Source: WLWS01 sp965243105 (GTDB lineage Bacteria > Pseudomonadota > Gammaproteobacteria > Eutrophobiales > Eutrophobiaceae). Taken from it: a stretch of 64,000 bases of DNA. Shown here in pieces: positions 8,302 through 16,749 of the stretch (positions within the stretch are counted from its first letter, which is position 1; every line of letters starts with the position of its first letter). A program made the translations under genes and the position numbers. Under the pieces are notes generated by a model that had not been told where the DNA came from, searched no databases, and worked only from the letters and a program-made list of their open reading frames with translations. The DNA is taken from NCBI GenBank assembly GCA_965243105.1, contig CBDEUC010000003.1:558001-622000 (forward strand). Reading direction: 5' to 3'.

Positions 8302-9816
8302 TCAGTCTTCGAGGCTGTTCCCGCCTGCCTGGTAGCGCAGTGGCGCCGGCAAGAGTCGAAATTCCACAAGCTCAAACAGGTATTGTACGAGTATTGCCAA
8401 CAGCGCGGCTGGAATCGCACCTTCAAGTACCAGCGCGGTATCGTCCAGCCGTATACCGGTCAGGATCGGTTGCCCGTAACCCCCGGCCCCGATAAAGGCA
8501 CCCAGTGTTGCCGTCCCCACGTTGATCACCGCGGATGTCTTAATACCGGCAAGAATGGATCTTGTTGCCAGCGGTAATTCTACCTGGCGAAGAATGACAT
8601 CATCGGGTAAACCAATCACCCTTGCAGAATCGCGCAGCGCCACTGGAATATCCTGGATACCACTGCAGGTATTTCGAATGATGGGTAGCAGGCTGTAAAT
8701 GAACAGGGCAGCGATAGTCGGTGGCGCACCGATGCCGAGGAAGGGGATCATAAACACGAGCAGGACCAGTGAGGGGACAGTTTGCAGGATGCTGGCCAGG
8801 CCGAGAATCACCTGGCCCAGGCGAGGCTTCCTGGCTGCCAGCACACCCAGGGGTATGGCGAGAAAAATCGCTGCAAGCAGCGACACGCCAACAAGTCCGA
8901 GATGATCGCGGGTGTTGCGCCAGAAACGCTGCAGCCTGCCCTGTTCACTGGCACCACTACTGAGTCCAAAGCGGTCTTTAATAAACCCGGCAGCGACACT
9001 GGTTTCTGAATTTCCGTCCAGCTTCACCGCGGCATTCATCTCCACCATGGCCGCGGTAGTAATGCTGCCTTGCAGCTCTTCAAGATACTTAATCGCGGTA
9101 TCATCAAGGTCAAGACGATACAGGTACACGGCATGGTAATCGGGAAAGTAAGCCTGGTCGTCCGCCAGTGTTCGAATGTTGTAGTAGCGAATTTCCGCAT
9201 CGGTGGAGTAAAGATCCATGGCATCGATGTCCCCACTTTCGAGCGCACGGTAAGCCAGTTCATGTTCGACCCCGGTGACTTCAGACTGGGGAAGCTGGTA
9301 GTGAGCCTGCAGGCTATGCCAGCCATCTGCCCTTTCGATAAATTCGTTGCTGAAGGCAAAACGCAGATCGCTGTGTAACTTCAGGTCAGAAATAGACTGC
9401 ACACCAAGCCCCGCTGCACGGCTTTCGCGCATGCCGATGACATAGGTATTGTTAAAACCCAGCTTGTCTGTTGCGCCGATACCGTGGGAAGCCAGCAGGG
9501 CACGTAGCTGGTTGATATCTTCAACCCTGTCCTGCCCGAGTATCTCCAGGAAAATCGTACCGGTGTAATCGGGATAGGCATCAATCTCCCCGTTAACCAG
9601 GGCAGTCCAGAGTATTCGGCTGCCACCGAGAGATGAGCGGTGTTCCGCATCCAGCCCACGTGCATTGAGAAGCTGGCTGGAGATTTCCCCAAGTATCACG
9701 CTTTCGGTAAACGCCTTGGACGCAATGACGATGTTATTTCTTTCCGACGCCGTCGTTGGCGCTGTCACTATCAGCAGGAAGAAACAGCCCACCAGGCCTT
9801 GCAGCAGGCCTTTCAC
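8302..9816 (-). CDS. osmoprotectant/betaine-type ABC transporter, fused substrate-binding and permease protein
   Basis: A 504-residue fusion. After a signal peptide (about 1-24) comes an OpuC-type binding domain (SKAFTESVILGEI, LGGSRILWTALVNGEIDAYPDYTGT) to about residue 275. The multi-spanning permease follows, with LQTVPSLVLLVFMIPFLGIG, PIIRNT and the ATPase-coupling loop ALRDSARVIGLPDDVILRQVELPLA. Quaternary amines such as betaine, choline or carnitine are the usual substrates, but ergothioneine importers share this fold. The order here, binding domain first, is the reverse of the common permease-first fusions. It starts at GTG, overlapping the ATPase stop by four bases (GTGA), so the two are translationally coupled. 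Confidence 0.87.
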   Translation of the reverse strand: MKGLLQGLVGCFFLLIVTAPTTASERNNIVIASKAFTESVILGEISSQLLNARGLDAEHRSSLGGSRILWTALVNGEIDAYPDYTGTIFLEILGQDRVEDINQLRALLASHGIGATDKLGFNNTYVIGMRESRAAGLGVQSISDLKLHSDLRFAFSNEFIERADGWHSLQAHYQLPQSEVTGVEHELAYRALESGDIDAMDLYSTDAEIRYYNIRTLADDQAYFPDYHAVYLYRLDLDDTAIKYLEELQGSITTAAMVEMNAAVKLDGNSETSVAAGFIKDRFGLSSGASEQGRLQRFWRNTRDHLGLVGVSLLAAIFLAIPLGVLAARKPRLGQVILGLASILQTVPSLVLLVFMIPFLGIGAPPTIAALFIYSLLPIIRNTCSGIQDIPVALRDSARVIGLPDDVILRQVELPLATRSILAGIKTSAVINVGTATLGAFIGAGGYGQPILTGIRLDDTALVLEGAIPAALLAILVQYLFELVEFRLLPAPLRYQAGGNSLED

Positions 9817-10565
9817 TGTCCCCTGCTCCCTGTCGATACCGGCGCCTGCCGCTGTGCGAGTATGAAACGCTCCACGAATTCACTGGCAGGCTGCTCAACA
9901 AGCTCATCATAGCTACCCTCCTGCTCTATCCTGCCGCGGTTCATTAATACAAGGCGGTCGGCAAAAAAAGCGGCCTCGGCGAGATCGTGGGTCACCATGA
10001 ATACGGTCTTGTGCAGGCTTTCAAATATTTCGCGCAGCTGCTGCTGCAGTTCGTAACGGATCATCGGGTCAAGGGCACCCAGCGGCTCATCCATGATCAG
10101 TAACGCCGGATCCAGCATGAGGGCACGCATCAGGCTGACCCGCTGTCTTTGTCCACCGGATAACTCTGATGGGTAACGTTGCAGTTCATCCTCACCCAGT
10201 TGCACAAGTTCGCGTAGTTCCAGCACCCTGGCCCTGGTTTGCTCATCGGACCAGCCAAGATGCCTTGCCATGATTACGACATTGGCAAAAGCAGTGAGAT
10301 GAGGAAACAGTCCACCCTCCTGTATCACGTAACCCATTTGCCGACGCATTCGCGCAATGTTCCCGGCTGCCAGGACAGCGCCATCAAGATATACCTCGCC
10401 ACTGTCCGCCGCCAGCAAGCCGGTTATGATTTTTAAAAGAGTCGACTTGCCGCAACCGCTGGGTCCGATGACCACGGTGGTGGTACCGGCATCCATGGCA
10501 TGGGAAAAATCATTCACGGCCCCGGCTTTATTAAAACTCTTTGATATGTTATTTAAAGTGAGCAA
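9813..10565 (-). CDS. osmoprotectant/betaine-type ABC transporter ATP-binding protein
   Basis: A 250-residue ABC ATPase that powers the fused binding-protein/permease encoded just downstream. It has the Walker A GPSGCGKST (about 34-42), Q-loop, LSGGQRQRVSLMRAL signature, Walker B LLIMDEPLGALDP and the switch His in VTHD. The C-terminal CBS domains found in OpuA/OpuCA-type ATPases are absent, so the ionic-strength sensing attributed to those domains is not expected. The start is TTG with no clear ribosome site. The gene diverges from the UDP-glucose pyrophosphorylase gene across 90 bases. Confidence 0.88.
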   Translation of the reverse strand: MLTLNNISKSFNKAGAVNDFSHAMDAGTTTVVIGPSGCGKSTLLKIITGLLAADSGEVYLDGAVLAAGNIARMRRQMGYVIQEGGLFPHLTAFANVVIMARHLGWSDEQTRARVLELRELVQLGEDELQRYPSELSGGQRQRVSLMRALMLDPALLIMDEPLGALDPMIRYELQQQLREIFESLHKTVFMVTHDLAEAAFFADRLVLMNRGRIEQEGSYDELVEQPASEFVERFILAQRQAPVSTGSRGQ

Positions 10566-10655
10566 GCTGGTTTCAACCGGATCAATTAACGCGATAGCAC
10601 GATATTGTCACTACTATAACAGGACGCGAGCTCTTTATTAGGTGTATATCCCGCT

Positions 10656-12059
10656 ATGACGGCAAATTTCCTTGACCCAGAATTTCAGGCCTTTGCCGAG
10701 AAGATGCATGCAGAAGGTCTCCCCGAGGTAGCTATCAGTAATTTTCATCGTCATTTCCAGCAATTGCTTGAAGGACACGTTGGTCTCATACCCGAAACAG
10801 ATATCAGCCCGGTGGAATCGCTGCTGAATTCCCAGTCAATGGATGACGCTTATGCAAAGACAGGAAAGGCCAGCCTGCCAGCCACTGTCATGATAAAGCT
10901 CAACGGTGGTCTTGGTACGTCGATGGGGCTGGAGGCGCCGAAGTCCCTGCTAAGGGTTAAAGACAATTTCAGCTTTCTCGACATCATTATTCGACACGCA
11001 ATGAAGTTAAATACCCGGCTATTGTTTATGAATAGTTTCAGTACCCGGGATGACACGCTGAAGGTGATTGCTGATACTGGCATGCCGTCGCCCGGGGGGC
11101 TGCCGTTGGATTTTCTTCAGCACAAGGTACCAAGGATCACGTGTGAAGGTTTGCAACCGGCCACATTTGAGGACAGGCCGCAGCTGGAGTGGTGTCCACC
11201 GGGCCATGGTGACATTTACATTGCCCTGTTAAGCAGTGGCGTGCTGGCCAGGCTGCTGGAACACGATATTCACTACGCAATGATTTCAAATTCCGACAAC
11301 CTCGGTGCCAGCCTTGATGAAAAGCTGCTTGGTTACCTGGTGGAAGAAAAACTGCCATTCCTGATGGAAGTTACAGACAGGACAGAGGCGGACAAAAAAG
11401 GCGGACACCTGGCACAGGGCAAAGATGGCGGCCTGCTGCTGAGAGAGGCGGCCCAGTGTCCGCAGGAAGATCGCCAGCACTTTGAAAACACGGAGCGTCA
11501 CCGCTACTTCAATACCAACAATCTCTGGATCAACCTGCGGGTATTAAAGGACCATCTTGATAGCAACAACAATATTTTTGATTTGCCCCTTATCTGTAAC
11601 CGCAAAAATATCGACCCGAGGAACCCTGCATCAGAAGCGGTATACCAGCTTGAAACTGCCATGGGTTCGGCCATCAGCGTTTTCCCCGGTGCTACAGCGG
11701 TGCGAGTCCCAAGAACACGTTTTGCGCCGGTGAAAACAACCAGTGATTTGCTGCTCTTACAATCAAACCTTTATGAACTTACCGAAGAATTTACCGTTGC
11801 CAGCAAGCTGGCCCCGGCAAAGTTACCGGCTATCAAGCTGGATGAGGAATACTACCGGAATATAAGTGACTTCCAGTCACGCTTTGCAAGCGGTGTACCC
11901 GCCCTCGACCAGTGTACGGAGCTGTCTGTCGAGGGCGACTTCAGCTTTGGAAAAAATATTAAACTGCTCGGAAAGGTCCACCTGCGAAATACCAGCGCTA
12001 GCCAGGTAAACATCGAGGATGATTCAGTCCTTGAAGGTGAGCACCACTGGGCTGATTAA
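10656..12059 (+). CDS. UTP--glucose-1-phosphate uridylyltransferase, eukaryote-type UDPGP family
   Basis: A 467-residue enzyme that makes UDP-glucose from UTP and glucose-1-phosphate, the donor for exopolysaccharide and envelope sugars. The nucleotide loop KLNGGLGTSMGLEAPKSLL (about 77-95), followed by PPGHGDIY and SNSDNLGASLD, is that of the UDPGP family found in eukaryotes and some bacteria. It is unlike the much shorter GalU of most gammaproteobacteria. The C-terminal part (SVEGDFSFGKNIKLLGKV) looks like a left-handed beta-helix. Length agrees with the family. It stands alone, and its stop is four bases from that of the convergent Sel1 gene. Confidence 0.9.
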   Translation: MTANFLDPEFQAFAEKMHAEGLPEVAISNFHRHFQQLLEGHVGLIPETDISPVESLLNSQSMDDAYAKTGKASLPATVMIKLNGGLGTSMGLEAPKSLLRVKDNFSFLDIIIRHAMKLNTRLLFMNSFSTRDDTLKVIADTGMPSPGGLPLDFLQHKVPRITCEGLQPATFEDRPQLEWCPPGHGDIYIALLSSGVLARLLEHDIHYAMISNSDNLGASLDEKLLGYLVEEKLPFLMEVTDRTEADKKGGHLAQGKDGGLLLREAAQCPQEDRQHFENTERHRYFNTNNLWINLRVLKDHLDSNNNIFDLPLICNRKNIDPRNPASEAVYQLETAMGSAISVFPGATAVRVPRTRFAPVKTTSDLLLLQSNLYELTEEFTVASKLAPAKLPAIKLDEEYYRNISDFQSRFASGVPALDQCTELSVEGDFSFGKNIKLLGKVHLRNTSASQVNIEDDSVLEGEHHWAD

Positions 12060-12063
12060 GCCC

Positions 12064-12660
12064 CTACTCTTCACCCGCAAAGGGGTCGGTGCCGTATTTT
12101 TCCCAGCGTTCCTGCCCCAGTTTTCGCGCGCTGCTGATTTCTTCTTCATCGAGCTCAAACTCAAGCTCCTCCAGCAGGGTTTCCGCTTCTTCCACGCCAC
12201 TTGAAACGACCACGTGGATCCAGGCATAGGCCTCCACGATATTTTCCTCGACTCCTGCACCGTCGAGGTACATTTCGGCCAGCGAAAACTGCGCGTTGGC
12301 CTGCCCCTGCTGCGCCGCCCTGAGATACCACTTCACGGCTTCCTCGTCAGACTGCGCCACCCCTTCGCCACGCTGGCACATGTCACCATAGTTATACTGC
12401 GCGAAAGCGTTTCCCTGCTCGGCGGCTTTCAGATACCACTCTGCCGCCAGGCTTGAATCCTGCTTCACCCCTGCACCATTCTTGTACAACCATGCGATGT
12501 TGCCCTGGGCTTCAATGTTTCCTTCTTCGGCCAGGGGCTGCAGCAATTTGAAGGCAAGCTCATAGTTCCCTGACTCAAATGCACGATGTGCGGTACGCAT
12601 GTCAGCCACTGCGCCAGTACAGACCAGCGACAGTGACAGGAACAGTAGTACCAGCCGCAT
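12064..12660 (-). CDS. Sel1-repeat (SLR) periplasmic protein
   Basis: A 198-residue exported protein. The start at 12660 gives a clean signal peptide, MRLVLLFLSLSLVCTGAVA. The frame extends upstream without a sensible start and would run into the GST gene. After the signal come three to four Sel1-type repeats of about 36 residues (for example AEWYLKAAEQGNAFAQYNYG and KWYLRAAQQGQANAQFSLAE), which fold as paired helices and mediate protein contacts. A short acidic tail follows. The partner is unknown. It lies downstream of the GST gene on the same strand with a gap of 53 bases. Confidence 0.85.
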   Translation of the reverse strand: MRLVLLFLSLSLVCTGAVADMRTAHRAFESGNYELAFKLLQPLAEEGNIEAQGNIAWLYKNGAGVKQDSSLAAEWYLKAAEQGNAFAQYNYGDMCQRGEGVAQSDEEAVKWYLRAAQQGQANAQFSLAEMYLDGAGVEENIVEAYAWIHVVVSSGVEEAETLLEELEFELDEEEISSARKLGQERWEKYGTDPFAGEE

Positions 12661-12713
12661 CGTGAAACTACTTGCGCGCCAGTGAAACAGGATAAACCCC
12701 GTTAAGCTCGTTT

Positions 12714-13343
12714 TCAGGGTGACGGGATGGTCGCCAGGGCATCCTGCCAGGCACTGGAAGACAGCATCGCACCTGCCCAACGCTGGATCTCGGCGTAGTC
12801 CTGCAGCGGGTAGCCGGCAGGTTCTGCGCAATAAAGCCAGCTTACAATGGCGTGGTCAGCGATAGTGACCTGGTCACCAACCATGCAATCCCGGCCTTTT
12901 AGATGCTCGTTGAGCACCTGTGAAAAACGATGAAATTCCTCGGCCACGTTTTCTATCGCCTGCTCGTCGGTTTCGCCCATGCCGAGCATGGGTTTTACCA
13001 GCCTTTCAAAGGTGTAAACACCACAGGCAGGGCCAAAATGGGCAGTACGCCAGAACATCCACTGCAGTACCTGCCCAGACAATTTTGCGTCGGCTGGCAT
13101 AAGCCCGCTACCGGGGGCCTGTTGTGCGAGGTAGGCCATGACGGCACCGGATTCCCACAACACGAAATCACCATCAGCAAGGGTGGGGATCTTGTGGTTT
13201 GGGTTGAGCGCGATGAAATCGGGTTGCATGTGCGCTCCGGCTGACAGGTCCACATTAATCACCTCTACATCCACGCCTGCATGGTTGGCTACCGCCTGGC
13301 AGCACAGGGAATTCGGTGACGGGGCAAAAACATAAAGTTGCAT
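12714..13343 (-). CDS. glutathione S-transferase family protein
   Basis: A 209-residue protein with the two GST domains. The N-terminal thioredoxin-like half has the cis-Pro segment HKIPTLAD and the glutathione-binding LWESGAVMAYLA. The C-terminal helical half carries GDQVTIADHAIVSWLY, the N-capping box of GSTs. The N-terminal SPNSLCCQAV places a Ser/Cys where GSTs bind the thiol. It precedes a glyoxalase-II-like hydrolase on the same strand, and both families act on glutathione-linked compounds, which suggests a detoxification role. The specific substrate is not visible. Confidence 0.9.
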   Translation of the reverse strand: MQLYVFAPSPNSLCCQAVANHAGVDVEVINVDLSAGAHMQPDFIALNPNHKIPTLADGDFVLWESGAVMAYLAQQAPGSGLMPADAKLSGQVLQWMFWRTAHFGPACGVYTFERLVKPMLGMGETDEQAIENVAEEFHRFSQVLNEHLKGRDCMVGDQVTIADHAIVSWLYCAEPAGYPLQDYAEIQRWAGAMLSSSAWQDALATIPSP

Positions 13344-13380
13344 CTTTAATCCTCCCTTGGTTAGTGACTAAAAGTATAGA

Positions 13381-14028
13381 CTAGGCAAGCAGGGCCCGGT
13401 CGGAAACAAACGGATTGGTCATTCTTTCCTGGCCGAAAGTCGAGGTAGGACCATGACCGGGGATAAATTGCACGTCGTTGCCCAGCGGCCAGAGTCTTTC
13501 TGTTATCGAAGAAATCAGCGTGGCATGGTCTCCGCGCGGAAAGTCGGTACGTCCGATAGATCCCTGGAAAAGTACGTCACCCACGACGGCAAGCTTTAGC
13601 TCCTTACTGAAAAACACCACGTGGCCGGGTGTGTGACCGGGGCAATGCAGGACATCCATGGATATTTCACCAAAGCTCACGGTATCGCCCTGCTCCAGCC
13701 AGCGATTGGGTTCAAATGCCCTGGATGCGGGAAAATCAAACATGCTGGCCTGCTCTTCCAGCATATCGATCCAGAACTGGTCCTCCCGGTGCGGTCCTTC
13801 AATGGGTACGTCGAGTTTTTCAGCAAGCTCTGCTACGCCACCCGCATGATCAATATGGGCGTGGGTGACCAGGATTTTCTCGATCTCCGCCTCGTATTCA
13901 TTCGCCTGCGCCAGGATTCGATCCAGTTCACCACCGGGATCTACCACGGCAGCCTTGCCACTTGATTCGCAGACCAGCATGGAACAGTTCTGTTGGAATG
14001 GTGTGACCGGGATGACTGCGACTTTCAA
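13381..14028 (-). CDS. glyoxalase-II-like metallo-beta-lactamase-fold hydrolase
   Basis: A 215-residue MBL-fold enzyme of the YcbL/glyoxalase II-like group, which hydrolyses thioesters such as S-lactoylglutathione. The zinc motif is THAHIDHAGG, with further ligands in HCPGHTPGHVVFF, the bridging Asp in VGDVLFQGSIGRTDFPRGD and the final GHGPTSTFGQER. The start is TTG with AAGGAG ten bases before it. The next ATG in the frame would remove the first strands, so TTG is preferred. It is upstream of the GST gene, and a spermidine-synthase-like gene lies upstream of it. Confidence 0.88.
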   Translation of the reverse strand: MKVAVIPVTPFQQNCSMLVCESSGKAAVVDPGGELDRILAQANEYEAEIEKILVTHAHIDHAGGVAELAEKLDVPIEGPHREDQFWIDMLEEQASMFDFPASRAFEPNRWLEQGDTVSFGEISMDVLHCPGHTPGHVVFFSKELKLAVVGDVLFQGSIGRTDFPRGDHATLISSITERLWPLGNDVQFIPGHGPTSTFGQERMTNPFVSDRALLA

Positions 14029-14046
14029 TTTTAACTTGCTCCTTGG

Positions 14047-14808
14047 TTATTGACCGGATGCTTTCACAGGCCTGATGTTATACCTGAGTTTTTTCGACTG
14101 TAATGCCGGGCCCAGGCGTGAATGAGCCACCAGGTTTTTTCTCAGCTCGGCCGCCGATGATGCCTTTCGCAGGAATACGCCAACCTTGTTCTCAAGCAAC
14201 GGTCCTGAAATACTGAATACTACCGGAAACTTTTTCCTGATGGATTGCCTGGTAAAACAGCCGCATGACCTGAGTTCTTCAAACGACCCAAAATTCACAA
14301 CCAGCTGGCCACCGGGTGACAGGTGTCGTAGCAGGAGTGTAAACCATTGACTGTTGGCTTCAAGCGCCCTCTCCGGCTGGCGATCTATATCGGTGAAAAG
14401 GTCGTCGATGATCAAATCAAAGGCCGGGCCGTTATAATCATTTAACCATTGCTTCGCCTCGGCATGGTTTAATTCAGCGATGTCGTCACTTACCCGGAAA
14501 AAACGCCGGGCTATTTCCAGGTGCAGGGAATCAAGCTCCACCCCGACAATGGTGTCGGGTTGCAGCAGTTCGTGAATCTGCATGATGGCCGCGCCACCAC
14601 CGACACCCAGCACAAGAACCCGCCTGGTGCTGGCGGCCGGGTAAAAAAAAGCGGGGATAATAAGCAGATCCCAGATGCTACCACTCAGCAGGCTGCCGGG
14701 ATTGAACTCGCTGTGGCAAACATTGTTGGTATAAAGTCTCCTCGAGGCACCGGCGGAGCGAACCTCGTACTTTTTCCCATTTTGTTTTTTTTGCCAGATA
14801 ATTGCCAT
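14047..14808 (-). CDS. spermidine-synthase-like methyltransferase-fold protein
   Basis: A 253-residue protein with the Rossmann fold of polyamine aminopropyltransferases. RVLVLGVGGGAAIMQI (about 63-78), then VGVELD and FDLIIDDLFTDI, match the cofactor and acidic substrate strands. It is shorter than true SpeE at the N-terminus and has only part of the polyamine pocket residues, so an ordinary SAM-dependent methyltransferase is possible. It diverges from the truncated globin gene with 34 bases between starts, so both promoters must overlap neighbouring coding DNA or be very compact. Confidence 0.7.
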   Translation of the reverse strand: MAIIWQKKQNGKKYEVRSAGASRRLYTNNVCHSEFNPGSLLSGSIWDLLIIPAFFYPAASTRRVLVLGVGGGAAIMQIHELLQPDTIVGVELDSLHLEIARRFFRVSDDIAELNHAEAKQWLNDYNGPAFDLIIDDLFTDIDRQPERALEANSQWFTLLLRHLSPGGQLVVNFGSFEELRSCGCFTRQSIRKKFPVVFSISGPLLENKVGVFLRKASSAAELRKNLVAHSRLGPALQSKKLRYNIRPVKASGQ

Positions 14809-14842
14809 TAGCAGTTTCAGAACCCGGTGGAATGAAATAACA

Positions 14843-15268
14843 GTGACAGCTGAGAAAACAACATACGGCGTGAACGATGCCTCATACCAGGCAGCCGGCG
14901 GCTACGAGGGAATTCAAAAATTGGTCAATGACTTTTACGACTTGATGGATAGTCTACCGGAATTCAAGGTGATTCGCGCCCTGCACAAGGCGGATCTTGA
15001 AGATGCACGCACGAAGCTTGCGTACTTTCTCTCGGGCTGGCTTGGTGGTCCGAAACTTTACCAGCAGCATATCGGCTCCATCAGCATTCCGGGTTTTCAC
15101 CGGCGCTTTAATATCGGCATAGCAGAACGGGATGCCTGGCTGGGCTGCATGTCACTGGCGATATCAAGGCAGGACTACGACACGGAATTCAGGGAATACC
15201 TCCTGTACCAGCTTTCTATTCCTGCTGACCGCTGTCGTGTTCCCGAAGACGACGATTCACTTCCCTGA
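14843..15268 (+). CDS. group II truncated hemoglobin
   Basis: A 141-residue small globin (trHbO type) that binds haem and O2 or NO. The marks are YEGIQKLVNDFYDLMD in the A/B helices, YFLSGWLGGPKLYQQHIG with the conserved Trp-Leu-Gly-Gly, and PGFHRRFNIGIAERDAWLGCM, where the His is the likely proximal haem ligand. The start is GTG. The 3' end overlaps the convergent FrnE-like gene by 53 bases, an unusually long antisense overlap. The acidic last residues (PEDDDSLP) lie in that overlap. Confidence 0.92.
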   Translation: MTAEKTTYGVNDASYQAAGGYEGIQKLVNDFYDLMDSLPEFKVIRALHKADLEDARTKLAYFLSGWLGGPKLYQQHIGSISIPGFHRRFNIGIAERDAWLGCMSLAISRQDYDTEFREYLLYQLSIPADRCRVPEDDDSLP

Positions 15269-15869
15269 CTTCCGCCACAACGGCGTCCGCGTCGTTGTAA
15301 TCAATATTAATTAGCTGGGCCAGCTTTCCATAGACCAGCACCAGGCTGGGAAATCCCCTGACCCCGACCGACTGGGTAAAATTTACCTGTGCTTCAAGTT
15401 CATCCTGCACTGCGCTGGAAAGCAGGTCCATCTCGAATTGCTCCGAGTCCAGTTCAAGCTCGGCTGCCAGCTCAACAAGGGTTTGCCTGTCTGATGGATT
15501 CCTTGCCTCGCGATAGTAGGCACGCTGGATGGCCGCGGTCATGGCGTCACCGTAGCTTTCACCCTGGAGACCGGCAGCGATAACAGCTCTACAGGCCGGG
15601 TAAGTTGAACGGCGCGCTTCACATTTTTCCCAGAATTCAAAATTTAATTCCGTTCCCGGGACCATCTGCTGGATTCGACGCCAGTGTCCCTGGATGTACT
15701 CCTGCATTTCCTTGTCCATCGCGCTGTCATCATCAGGAGCAAGCCCGCCAAGAACACTAAGCCACTGCACGTCATTCGGCAGTTGCTGGCGTAATATTTT
15801 TAACGCGGGTTGAACGGCATAACACCAGCCGCACATGGGATCGTGGAAGTAATAAAGAATCGCAGACAT
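15216..15869 (-). CDS. FrnE-like DsbA-family thiol oxidoreductase
   Basis: A 217-residue cytoplasmic thioredoxin-fold protein of the DsbA/FrnE group. The active site is CGWC (HDPMCGWCYAVQPAL, residues 9-23), followed by a long helical insertion and the cis-Pro loop GVRGFPSLVLVYG. There is no signal peptide, so it should act in the cytoplasm, perhaps reducing or isomerising disulfides. Its last codons overlap the globin gene on the other strand. The final residues (RRLREHDSGQQE) are charged and probably disordered. Confidence 0.88.
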   Translation of the reverse strand: MSAILYYFHDPMCGWCYAVQPALKILRQQLPNDVQWLSVLGGLAPDDDSAMDKEMQEYIQGHWRRIQQMVPGTELNFEFWEKCEARRSTYPACRAVIAAGLQGESYGDAMTAAIQRAYYREARNPSDRQTLVELAAELELDSEQFEMDLLSSAVQDELEAQVNFTQSVGVRGFPSLVLVYGKLAQLINIDYNDADAVVAEVREVNRRLREHDSGQQE

Positions 15870-15939
15870 CGCTTGCTCCGTTTTATACTGGTGCAGGGTA
15901 ACTTACTATAACGGGCCAGGCACAGGAAAACTGCAGGAT

Positions 15940-16644
15940 ATGAAATTTACACAGGATTTGGTCAGCGGCACATTGTTGCGCAGATACAAGCGCTTCCTTG
16001 CCGACGTGGAACTGGAGAACGGAGAGATGGTCACCGTCCATACTCCCAACACCGGGTCCATGATGGGATGCTGCGAACCGGGTTCACCGGTATGGCTGAG
16101 CCGCTCCGATAACCCAAAGCGCAAATATCCCCTGTCTTGGGAGATAGTCGGCGTAAATGGCGGTACCCTGGTTGGAATCAACACGGCATTGCCAAACCAG
16201 CTTGTGGCTGAGGCAATCGAAAATGGCACCATTGAAGAATTGCAGGGTTATGAAAGTTTGCGCAAAGAAGTTCGCTACGGTGAGGAAAAGAGTCGTATCG
16301 ACATCCTGCTTGAGGGTGATGGTCTCGGACTATGCTACGTGGAAATTAAAAATGTCACGCTTGTAAACGATGGCCATGCCCGGTTCCCTGACGCAGTCAG
16401 CAGCAGGGGCGCAAAACACCTGCGTGAACTGGCGGCCATGCGCAGGCAGGGCCACCGTAGCGTGATCTTTTTCTGTGTACAGAGACAGGACGCCAGGGAC
16501 GTCTCGCCTGCCGATGACATTGACCCGGAATACGGAGAAACACTCAGAGCAGTACTGGAGAATGGCGTCGAGGCCCTGGCTTATCGTGCAGATGTGACCC
16601 CGTTGGAGATAACATTGAGAGCCAGGCTACCAGTCATCACGTGA
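15940..16644 (+). CDS. sfsA: DNA/sugar fermentation stimulation protein SfsA
   Basis: A 234-residue SfsA family protein; members have a nuclease-like fold and bind nucleic acid. Characteristic segments are LVSGTLLRRYKRFLADVELENG, VHTPNTGSMMGC, VWLSRSDNPKRKYPLSWEI and the catalytic-looking RIDILLE with CYVEIKNVTL. VFFCVQR and the FPDAVSSRGAKHLREL stretch complete the match. Length is the family norm. It stands alone, divergent from the FrnE-like gene. Confidence 0.95.
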   Translation: MKFTQDLVSGTLLRRYKRFLADVELENGEMVTVHTPNTGSMMGCCEPGSPVWLSRSDNPKRKYPLSWEIVGVNGGTLVGINTALPNQLVAEAIENGTIEELQGYESLRKEVRYGEEKSRIDILLEGDGLGLCYVEIKNVTLVNDGHARFPDAVSSRGAKHLRELAAMRRQGHRSVIFFCVQRQDARDVSPADDIDPEYGETLRAVLENGVEALAYRADVTPLEITLRARLPVIT

Positions 16645-16749
16645 GTTTCGTTACACCGGGCTAATCTTGCCGTATATAAATCCCGGTGATATTGTTGATA
16701 ATCCACTGTTCTTCAGCCACTTCTTCGAAAAAATGGAGTCAATCTAGAT

